Below are positions 55,219 to 62,484 of a stretch of 64,000 bases of DNA, one piece after another; position 1 is the first letter of the stretch, and each line of letters opens with the position of its first letter. Source of the DNA: Clostridia bacterium (GTDB lineage Bacteria; Bacillota; Clostridia; Oscillospirales; Acutalibacteraceae). Made by a program: the position numbers and the translations under genes. The notes under the pieces are model-generated. The model was not told the DNA's origin, made no database searches, and saw only the letters and a program-made list of their open reading frames with translations. The stretch spans positions 1-64,000 of the forward strand of contig JAGAJB010000009.1 of assembly GCA_017626295.1 (NCBI GenBank). The letters run 5' to 3'.

Positions 55219-56007
55219 ATGATTATAGATTTTCATACCCACGCATTTCCCGAAAGAATAGCCGAAAGGGCAATAGAAAAATTAAGTTACACGTCGGGCG
55301 GACTTATACCGCAAACGGACGGTACCGTAGAAAGCCTTAAATATCTGATGAAAAAAGACGGTATTGATAAAAGTGTAGTCCTTGCAATTGCTACAAATGA
55401 AAAACAGCAAACTGCCGTAAATGATTTTATAAAATCGCAGGAAACTGATGATATAATCCCCTTCGGGTCCGTGTACCCTCACGCTGAAAATGCTCTTGAA
55501 GAACTTGAGAGAATACATTCTATGGGTTTAAAAGGTATTAAACTTCACCCGGAGTATCAACAGTTTTTTGTAGATGACGAAAAAATGAAATCGATTTACA
55601 AAAAAATATCGGAATTAGGTTTAATAGTTCTTTTCCACGCAGGTGAAGATTTCGGCTATCCCGCACCTTACCACGCAACACCCGAACGCTTGAGAAAAGC
55701 GGCAAAGTGGATAGATACACCTATGATATGCGCTCATTGGGGCGGGGCAGGTATGGGCGAAGATGTTTTAAAATATCTTTGCGATATTCCTGTGTTTTTC
55801 GATACCGCATTCGGTTACGGCACAATGCCGAAAGACCGCGCCCAACGTATACTGGATAAAAAGGGCGTGGATTATATCATTTTCGGTTCCGATTGCCCGT
55901 GGCACGCACCTTCGTGGGATATAAAAATGATAGAAACCCTCGAACTGACGGAAAGTGAAAAAGATAAAATTTATTACAAAAACGCACAGATATTATTGAA
56001 TATATAA
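55219..56007 (+). CDS. Amidohydrolase-type TIM-barrel metal hydrolase
   Basis: 262 aa. DFHTHAFPERIAERAI gives the N-terminal His-x-His; then GLKGIKLHPEYQ, VLFHAGEDFG, ICAHWGGAGM and the C-terminal Asp in IIFGSDCPWHAPS. This is the amidohydrolase-2/ACMSD-like fold with a mononuclear metal site. Shares the fold with 53754 but is only distantly similar. Substrate unknown. Weak ribosome binding site (gaggcg). Confidence 0.83.
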   Translation: MIIDFHTHAFPERIAERAIEKLSYTSGGLIPQTDGTVESLKYLMKKDGIDKSVVLAIATNEKQQTAVNDFIKSQETDDIIPFGSVYPHAENALEELERIHSMGLKGIKLHPEYQQFFVDDEKMKSIYKKISELGLIVLFHAGEDFGYPAPYHATPERLRKAAKWIDTPMICAHWGGAGMGEDVLKYLCDIPVFFDTAFGYGTMPKDRAQRILDKKGVDYIIFGSDCPWHAPSWDIKMIETLELTESEKDKIYYKNAQILLNI

Positions 56008-56014
56008 AAAAGAA

Positions 56015-56048
56015 TCGGAAGATTGCCTGCTATAAGGCAATGTTCCGA
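56015..56048. terminator. Bidirectional terminator between convergent genes
   Basis: tcggaa-g-attgcct (56015-56028) pairs with aggcaat-g-ttccga (56035-56048), with A/T-rich flanks on both sides. Confidence 0.75.
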
Positions 56049-56054
56049 AATCTT

Positions 56055-56909
56055 TTATTCAAACAAAATATCCGAAAGGGTAGCAAAGTCCTGTATAGTC
56101 ATTTTTTCTGCTCTCACGGTTTTTTCAAGACCTGCTTCTGCCAGGGCGGTGGCGACTTGGTCTTTGCTTATGCCTAAACCTGCACTTATGGAATTTTCCG
56201 CAGTTTTTCTTCTTTGTGAAAATGCGGCTTTTACAAGTTTGAAGAAGTTTTCTTCATTTTTAACATCAACAGGCGGGGTGTTTCTAACGGTAAGTTGTAT
56301 AACTTCGCTGTTAACTTTGGGCGGCGGAAGGAACGATTCGCGAGGGACGAAGAAAAGTTTTTCACTTTCTGCATAGTAAGTAACTGCAACTGTTACCGCG
56401 CCGCCGTCGCGACTGCCCACCTCAGCGCAAAGTCTGTCAGCGGCTTCTTTTTGCACCATAACGGTTATGGATTTAATGGGAAGTTTGCTTTCTAAAAGAA
56501 GCATTATTATGGGCGAGGTGATGTAATAGGGGAGGTTTGCGCAAACGGCAATTTCCATACCCTCACATTTTTCTTCTATTATTTTTTTAAGGTCGGCTTT
56601 CATAACGTCTTTGTTTATTATTTCAACATTATTAAAGTCTGCCAATGTTTCGTTCAGCACAGGCAAAAGTCGGTTGTCCACCTCAAAACTTAAAACTTTG
56701 CCCGCCCTTTTTGCAAGTTCGGCAGTAAGCACACCTACCCCGGGGCCTATTTCGATAGCGCAGGTGTTTTTGTCAAGGCCTGCCGCCTCTGCCATAGAAG
56801 GACAAACTTCCGGGTCAACAAGGAAGTTTTGCCCTAAACCTTTATTGAAAGTTACGCCGTGTTTTGACATAACCGATTTTATAACATTTATATCGGAAAG
56901 ATTTTTCAT
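56055..56909 (-). CDS. rsmA: 16S rRNA dimethyladenosine transferase
   Basis: 284 aa from ATG 56909, 7 nt after ggagg; upstream in-frame codons are non-coding. KsgA/RsmA dimethylates the two adjacent adenines in the 3' loop of 16S rRNA. SAM-binding and catalytic blocks: GQNFLVDPEV, IEIGPGVGVLTAELA, LSFEVDNRL, and the NLPYYITSPI catalytic motif. The C-terminal domain is full. Divergent from a rhamnosidase gene, an unusual neighbour for a housekeeping enzyme. Confidence 0.95.
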   Translation of the reverse strand: MKNLSDINVIKSVMSKHGVTFNKGLGQNFLVDPEVCPSMAEAAGLDKNTCAIEIGPGVGVLTAELAKRAGKVLSFEVDNRLLPVLNETLADFNNVEIINKDVMKADLKKIIEEKCEGMEIAVCANLPYYITSPIIMLLLESKLPIKSITVMVQKEAADRLCAEVGSRDGGAVTVAVTYYAESEKLFFVPRESFLPPPKVNSEVIQLTVRNTPPVDVKNEENFFKLVKAAFSQRRKTAENSISAGLGISKDQVATALAEAGLEKTVRAEKMTIQDFATLSDILFE

Positions 56910-56927
56910 TATTGCCTCCGAAAAGTA

Positions 56928-56956
56928 TTGAAAATGATTTTCAAATAAGATATTAT
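56928..56956 (+). promoter_or_regulatory. Promoter overlapping a Fur-box-like palindrome
   Basis: -35 TTGAAA (56928-56933), 17-bp spacer, -10 TATTAT (56951-56956) for the rhamnosidase. The -35 lies in the palindrome TTGAAAATGATTTTCAA (56928-56944), whose 7-1-7 core TGAAAAT-G-ATTTTCA resembles a Fur box. It also sits ~20 bp upstream of rsmA. Confidence 0.5.
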
Positions 56957-57022
56957 CATAAATGTGATTATATATTTTACAAAAATATATGTCAACATTC
57001 TGACAAGAATTGAGGAATGACA

Positions 57023-59221
57023 ATGAAAACAATTAAAGACGCAATTTTTATAAGACAGGATGCAGATTTCGGCGATATTCGCCCTGTATTTAATAAGGTT
57101 ATCTGGATAGATAAACCTATTTTGAAGGCAACCTTTTGCTGTTCTGCATTAGGTTATTACGAAGCATATTTAAACGGCTCAAGGGTAGGCAAATTTATTT
57201 TTGCTCCCGGTTGGACAAGTTACGGAAAAAGAATTCAGTATCAGGAATATGATGTTACACATCTTATGGAAGAGTGCAATACACTTGATATTGCTTTAGG
57301 TAACGGCAGACGTTACCACGGTAACCCCCACGAACATTACGAGAGCATTACCGACAGGGAAGATGCACTTATTGCATCACTCTTAATTGAGTACGAGGAC
57401 GGAACAGAGGAGTTTATTCCTACGGATTCCACTTGGGAATGCAGTAAAAGTAATATTCTTTATTCCCACGTGTATAACGGTGAAACAGTTGATTTCACCG
57501 CAAATACAGACGAGAAATTCCCTGTAAAAGAACTTAAAGATATTGATACAAAAATTCTTGTTCCCACAGAGGGCGAAGAAGTTCGTGAAATGGCACGCAT
57601 TGGTGTTGCTGAGATTATTACTACGCCTAAAGGTGAAACCGTTCTCGATTTCGGTCAGAATTTAACAGGTTATGTTGAATGGTCCGTTCCTGCTGAAAAA
57701 GGCAAGGAGTTCAGACTTTACCACGCAGAAGTTCTTGATAAAGAGGGTAATTTCTACCTTGATAATATGCGCGGTGCAAAGGTTGAAATTAAGGTTATTT
57801 CCGACGGCAACGAAAGAGTGTATAAACCCCACTTTACGTATCAGGGTTTCCGTTATGTAAAACTTGAAGGCTTTGAAAACGAAGATATTAACCCCGATAA
57901 TTTTACTGCGGTTGTTGTATTCTCCAACATGAAGCGTACAGGTTATTTTGCTTGCGGTCACGACCTTGTACAGCAACTTTATGAAAATATTATCTGGGGT
58001 CAGCGCGGTAATTTCCTTGATATTCCCACGGACTGTAATCAGCGTGATGAACGCCTCGGTTGGACAGGTGATGCACAGGTTTTTGCTCGTACCGCATCAA
58101 CAAACTACCGTACAAAGAAATTCTTTAAGAAATGGATGCACGATGTTGCCGCAGACCAGCGCGTAAACGGAGCAGTAACGGATGTTGTACCCGATTTGCA
58201 TAATTGGGAATCTTACGGCTCATCCGCTTGGGCAGATGTAGCGGTTATTGTTCCCTATTGGGTTTACAGAACATACGGCGACACCGAAATTATAAAAGAC
58301 CAGTTTGAATCTATGAAAAGATGGATTCTTTATATGGAGTCAATGGGTAGCGAAAGAGGTCTTTTTGATACTCACGAACACCATTTCGGCGACTGGCTCT
58401 CGCTTGATGCAGGTAACGAGGCAACAGGCGGATTTACAGATAAACACCTTATCGGCTCAGCATACCTTGCATATTCAAACAGTTTGTTTATAGAGATGGG
58501 TAAGGTTATCGGCGAAGATATGAGTTACTTTGAAGAACTCTATGACTTAACCGTTAAAGCATACAGAAAGAAATTCCTTAACACAGGTAAACCCGAGCAC
58601 GAAACCCAGACCGCAAACGTTCTTGCAATATATTTTGACCTTACGGATGATATTCAGCGTGAGGGTGCAAAACTTGTAAAAGATATTGAAGAATGCGGAC
58701 ACCTTAAAACAGGTTTCGTAGGTACACCTTACCTTCTTCACGCTCTTACCAAAATCGGCAGAAGCGATATTGCATATAAACTCCTGCTTAAACAGGATTT
58801 CCCCTCATGGTTATTCCCTGTTACAAGGGGCGCAACAACAATGTGGGAAAGATGGGACGGTATGAAAGAGGACGGCTCTTTTGCAACTCCCGAAATGAAT
58901 TCCTTTAACCACTATGCATACGGCTCTGTCGGTGACTGGCTGTATACTACCGTTGCAGGTATTGACTCGGATTTTGAAGAGCCGGGCTACAAGCATATAA
59001 TTTTCAGACCTCTTCCCAATAAAGAACTGGGCTACGCCAAGGCTCGTATTCTTACAGACAACGGCGAAATTATCTCTTCCTGGGAATACACAGGCAACGG
59101 AAACGAATGTAAATTCTCTTTCACAATTCCCACAGGCTCCAACGCAACTCTTTATCTGGACGATGAAGAATACGAATTTGAAAGCGGAACTTATGATACT
59201 GTTTTTGAGTATGATAGATAA
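57023..59221 (+). CDS. GH78 alpha-L-rhamnosidase
   Basis: 732 aa from ATG 57023, 6 nt after gagga; ATG 57017 is too close to that site. An N-terminal beta-sandwich (YYEAYLNGSRVG) precedes the (alpha/alpha)6 barrel. Motif DCNQRDERLGWTGDA places D337, E343, W347 and D350 exactly as in characterised GH78 enzymes, with E343 the likely general acid; the general base is probably E609 in TTMWERWDG. It hydrolyses terminal alpha-L-rhamnose from plant glycans or glycosides. No signal peptide, so it should act on imported oligosaccharides. Confidence 0.92.
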   Translation: MKTIKDAIFIRQDADFGDIRPVFNKVIWIDKPILKATFCCSALGYYEAYLNGSRVGKFIFAPGWTSYGKRIQYQEYDVTHLMEECNTLDIALGNGRRYHGNPHEHYESITDREDALIASLLIEYEDGTEEFIPTDSTWECSKSNILYSHVYNGETVDFTANTDEKFPVKELKDIDTKILVPTEGEEVREMARIGVAEIITTPKGETVLDFGQNLTGYVEWSVPAEKGKEFRLYHAEVLDKEGNFYLDNMRGAKVEIKVISDGNERVYKPHFTYQGFRYVKLEGFENEDINPDNFTAVVVFSNMKRTGYFACGHDLVQQLYENIIWGQRGNFLDIPTDCNQRDERLGWTGDAQVFARTASTNYRTKKFFKKWMHDVAADQRVNGAVTDVVPDLHNWESYGSSAWADVAVIVPYWVYRTYGDTEIIKDQFESMKRWILYMESMGSERGLFDTHEHHFGDWLSLDAGNEATGGFTDKHLIGSAYLAYSNSLFIEMGKVIGEDMSYFEELYDLTVKAYRKKFLNTGKPEHETQTANVLAIYFDLTDDIQREGAKLVKDIEECGHLKTGFVGTPYLLHALTKIGRSDIAYKLLLKQDFPSWLFPVTRGATTMWERWDGMKEDGSFATPEMNSFNHYAYGSVGDWLYTTVAGIDSDFEEPGYKHIIFRPLPNKELGYAKARILTDNGEIISSWEYTGNGNECKFSFTIPTGSNATLYLDDEEYEFESGTYDTVFEYDR

Positions 59222-59224
59222 AAG

Positions 59225-59260
59225 AACCCCCATTCACTACAACAAATGTGAATGGGGGTT
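59225..59260. terminator. Bidirectional terminator
   Basis: aacccccattcac (59225-59237) pairs perfectly with gtgaatgggggtt (59248-59260); T-rich sequence follows on the minus strand (cttttat). Confidence 0.8.
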
Positions 59261-59264
59261 AACT

Positions 59265-59936
59265 TTACAATACTTTAAACATCGAAAGTAAAATATCGAA
59301 ATCTCTTTCGTATTCCTTTGCGGAAACGGGGTACTGATATTTAATTTCAATACTTCCGCCTTTACCGTCATCAATACAGTATACGGTGGTTATAATATCC
59401 TCGTCTTTATCGCCTGTTTGTGAACGGTAGCAGGAGTTAAGGTTTTCTATTTTGAGTATTTCCTTATCTGTCAGAGCAGCGTGTGCATTTTTGGTGTCGG
59501 CGCAAAGTTTAGTATAACTTGTGGTGTTCAAAGGTGTAACGGTCATTGTTACGTTTTTATTACCCTTTGCAGTAAGTGTTGTTACGCCTGTTTCCAATGT
59601 GTAATCGAAGGTAGATTTATCTATAAAAAAAGTATAGTTTTTATATGGGTCTACCGTAGGATTTGTAGGTTTGGGAACGGAAAAAGAAGGCTCATCGGAA
59701 GAAATTGTTGTTGAAACTTCGGCAGTTTCGCTTGTTTCTTCGGTAGTGATTACATTACTGCTTTCCATAGCCTCCCAGGTTATGGGGGGGATAGTGGTTT
59801 CTGTTTTATCAGTTATTCTTCGTCCCAATGGCGACAAAAGAAAAGCCGTAACAGCGGCACCGATAGCCACGCAAGCAAATATTATGTTAAGAATTTGCCT
59901 GGCTTTGTCCGTGTTTTTGTTTTTGTTGTCTGACAT
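59265..59936 (-). CDS. Unrecognised single-pass membrane protein
   Basis: 223 aa. A short charged N-terminus, one transmembrane segment (~15-35), a Thr/Ser/Glu-rich linker (~45-90) and a ~130-residue outer domain starting at YKNYTFFIDKSTFDY. Topology suggests the domain lies outside the cell. No family recognised. ATG 59936 follows aggag. Lies downstream of fba on the same strand, but a terminator separates them. Confidence 0.65.
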   Translation of the reverse strand: MSDNKNKNTDKARQILNIIFACVAIGAAVTAFLLSPLGRRITDKTETTIPPITWEAMESSNVITTEETSETAEVSTTISSDEPSFSVPKPTNPTVDPYKNYTFFIDKSTFDYTLETGVTTLTAKGNKNVTMTVTPLNTTSYTKLCADTKNAHAALTDKEILKIENLNSCYRSQTGDKDEDIITTVYCIDDGKGGSIEIKYQYPVSAKEYERDFDILLSMFKVL

Positions 59937-59957
59937 ATTGAAATACTCCTGTAAAAA

Positions 59958-59980
59958 AGCCGTACCTTTTGGGTACGGCT
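59958..59980 (-). terminator. Terminator after fba
   Basis: agccgtacc (59958-59966) pairs with ggtacggct (59972-59980); on the minus strand it is followed by a run of Ts. Confidence 0.85.
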
Positions 59981-59993
59981 CCGTTTTTGGTAA

Positions 59994-60860
59994 TTAAGCC
60001 TTGTCCTTGGAACCGAAAAGTTCGATTTTCTCGCGAACAGTTTCTTTAATTGCTTCGCAACCGGGAGCAAGAAGTTTTCTGGGGTCGAAGCCTTTGCCTT
60101 CAAGGTCTTTGCCTGCTTCGATGTATTTTCTTGTTGCTTCCTGGAATGCAAGCTGGCATTCTGTGTTAACGTTGATTTTGGAAACACCGAGGTCGATAGC
60201 CTTTTTAATCATATCAGCAGGGATACCTGTACCGCCGTGAAGAACGAGGGGCATTACACCTGTTTTTTCCTGAATAGCAGCAAGAGTTTCGAATGAAAGA
60301 CCTGCCCAGTTTTCGGGATATTTACCGTGAATGTTACCAATACCTGCAGCAAGCATTGTAACACCGAGGTCAGCAATCATTTTGCATTCATCGGGGTCAG
60401 CACATTCACCTGCACCGATAACGCCGTCTTCTTCGCCGCCGATAGAACCAACTTCTGCTTCAAGAGAAAGCCCTTTTTCTTCGCAGATAGCAACAAGTTC
60501 TTTTGTTTTTGCAATGTTTTCGTCAATATCGTAGTGTGAACCGTCGAACATAATTGAAGAGAAACCTGCTTCGATGCAAGCCTTAGCGCCATCGTATGAA
60601 CCGTGGTCAAGGTGAAGAGCAACGGGGACTGTGATTTTAAGGTCCTCGATCATTGCTTTAACCATGTTAGCAACAGTCTTGAAACCGCACATATATTTAC
60701 CGGCACCCTCGGAAACACCAAGGATAACGGGTGAATTCATTTCCTGTGCAGTGAGAAGGATGGACTTTGTCCATTCAAGGTTGTTGATGTTGAACTGACC
60801 AACTGCATAGTGGCCTGCTTTTGCTTTTGTGAGCATGTCTTTTGCGTTAACTAAAGGCAT
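59994..60860 (-). CDS. fba: Class II fructose-bisphosphate aldolase
   Basis: 288 aa from ATG 60860, 9 nt after ggag (the GTG 60869 alternative is too close to that site). Zinc ligands and signatures: VALHLDHGSYD, EAEVGSIGGEEDG, GIGNIHGKYP, LVLHGGTGIP, and KINVNTECQ. Cleaves fructose-1,6-bisphosphate to two triose phosphates; the set of motifs is that of the Gram-positive class II type. Key glycolytic step for the sugars released by the glycosidases of this window. Own terminator. Confidence 0.95.
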   Translation of the reverse strand: MPLVNAKDMLTKAKAGHYAVGQFNINNLEWTKSILLTAQEMNSPVILGVSEGAGKYMCGFKTVANMVKAMIEDLKITVPVALHLDHGSYDGAKACIEAGFSSIMFDGSHYDIDENIAKTKELVAICEEKGLSLEAEVGSIGGEEDGVIGAGECADPDECKMIADLGVTMLAAGIGNIHGKYPENWAGLSFETLAAIQEKTGVMPLVLHGGTGIPADMIKKAIDLGVSKINVNTECQLAFQEATRKYIEAGKDLEGKGFDPRKLLAPGCEAIKETVREKIELFGSKDKA

Positions 60861-60900
60861 TATAAACACTCCTATATATAAAATTTTTATTTAAACCGAA

Positions 60901-61401
60901 TTAAACGTTCTCTTCCCTTAAATCAAGAACTATTTCCTTGCTTTCGGGAACAAGGTGTTTGTATTTGACACCCGCCGCGTCAAACATACGCTTGGAAGCC
61001 CTTGTGGAAGATGTGTCGGCATATTTATCGGAAAGGTAAACTACTTCCGAAATACCGCTTTGTATAATTGCTTTTGCACATTCGTTACAGGGGAACAGTG
61101 CAACGTAAATTCTGCTGCCCGCAAGATTTCTGCCGCGACAGTTAAGTATTGCGTTAAGTTCAGCGTGGCAAACGTAAGGGTACTTTGTGTCGTAAGAATC
61201 GTCGGCACTTCTTTCCCAGGGGAAGCAGTCATCGTCACAACCGGAGGGGAAACCGTTATAGCCTACGGATAAGATTCTGTTTTCATCGTTAACGATACAG
61301 GCGCCTACCTGTGTGTTAGGGTCTTTGCTTCTTTTAGCGCAAAGCATAGCAGCACCCATGAAAAATTCATCCCAGGAGATGTAGTCCTCTCTTTTTGCCA
61401 T
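60901..61401 (-). CDS. dCMP deaminase (ComEB-like)
   Basis: 166 aa from ATG 61401, 7 nt after ggagg. Zinc-dependent cytidine/dCMP deaminase fold: SKDPNTQVGACIV, GYNGFPSGCDDD, the HAE motif in CHAELNAILN, and PCNECAKAI. Turns dCMP to dUMP for thymidylate supply. The gap to fba is 40 bp, same direction, so the two could share a transcript, although this is not a known functional pairing. Confidence 0.92.
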   Translation of the reverse strand: MAKREDYISWDEFFMGAAMLCAKRSKDPNTQVGACIVNDENRILSVGYNGFPSGCDDDCFPWERSADDSYDTKYPYVCHAELNAILNCRGRNLAGSRIYVALFPCNECAKAIIQSGISEVVYLSDKYADTSSTRASKRMFDAAGVKYKHLVPESKEIVLDLREENV

Positions 61402-61638
61402 AGGGAGACCTCCGAACATCATATTTGCGTCTTGAAGAATACTTCATTCAATACCAATGTACATTATACAGTTAAACTTTAATTTTTTCAATATAAATTT
61501 AAAAAAATGATAACATATGCATGATATAATGCTTATATTTCCAAACGGATATTAAATATAATTTTATTATTCCGAAAAAGAATAATACATCAAGAGATAT
61601 TTGGTATTATTGGTTTACAAAAGTTAAGGAGAACGAAA

Positions 61639-62418
61639 ATGGTTAAAGATTATTTTAAAAGAGTTTACAAAGACGTAAGCAAAGTTGAATTAGCGTACTG
61701 GTGGTTATTAAGATTATTGATGATTGGCGGTATAGTTTACAGGCTTATAAAACCCGATGGTCTGGGTACGTATCAGCCTATGCAGATGGCCGCAAATCTT
61801 GTGGGTATGTTCGCTTTTGAAATTTGTCAGATGTTCCCCGCAAAGACTTTTCCGAGATACTTTTCTCACAAATTCCAGAATTTTTCTATTATGTCCTTCT
61901 TTTTAGCATCATTCGGCGGTGCTTTCCTGAATTTCTATTATATCGTTCCGGGTTACGATAAGGTGTTGCACGCGTTGGGTTGCGCCGTTGGTGTGTATGT
62001 AGCGTACGAGTGCATTTGCGCTATACAACTTCGCGATAAAACAACTTGCCCTCCCGGTATTGCAGCAATTGCCGCAATGGGTCTCGCTTTTGCCTTTGCT
62101 TCCGGTTGGGAGGTTTTCGAGTTCAGTTTTGACCAATGGTTCGGCGGAGATGCTCAGCATTGGGATTTACAGAAAGCCATTGAAGAAGCGGGCGGTTTAG
62201 AGAACGTGTTTATGCTCATTCCCTTGGATGCAGAGCGTTTTGAAGCAAGATTTGCTTTGATGGATACTATGGCAGATACCATTCTTAACGGTATCGGTGC
62301 GGTTTTAATGTATGTATTCCTCAGAATCAAGCCTTACAGACATATGGGTTCAAACAACATAAACAAAATTATTGAAGAGGAATTAGTTAAAAATACCAAA
62401 GAAGCAGAGAGCGTATAA
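61639..62418 (+). CDS. YjdF/DUF2238-like integral membrane protein
   Basis: 259 aa, about six hydrophobic helices. Features: YDKVLHALGCAVGVY, GWEVFEFSFD, and MDTMADTILNGIGAVLMY, the Asp/His/Glu pattern of the YjdF (DUF2238) family, of unknown function. ATG 61639 follows aaggag. Stands alone, ~65 bp before the ceramidase-like gene. The upstream 237 bp shows no other gene. Confidence 0.72.
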   Translation: MVKDYFKRVYKDVSKVELAYWWLLRLLMIGGIVYRLIKPDGLGTYQPMQMAANLVGMFAFEICQMFPAKTFPRYFSHKFQNFSIMSFFLASFGGAFLNFYYIVPGYDKVLHALGCAVGVYVAYECICAIQLRDKTTCPPGIAAIAAMGLAFAFASGWEVFEFSFDQWFGGDAQHWDLQKAIEEAGGLENVFMLIPLDAERFEARFALMDTMADTILNGIGAVLMYVFLRIKPYRHMGSNNINKIIEEELVKNTKEAESV

Positions 62419-62484
62419 ATAAATATTGATTATTGGAAAGAAAAGTTATATAATCAATGTGTATAATTAAAAGGAGGAGATCCT

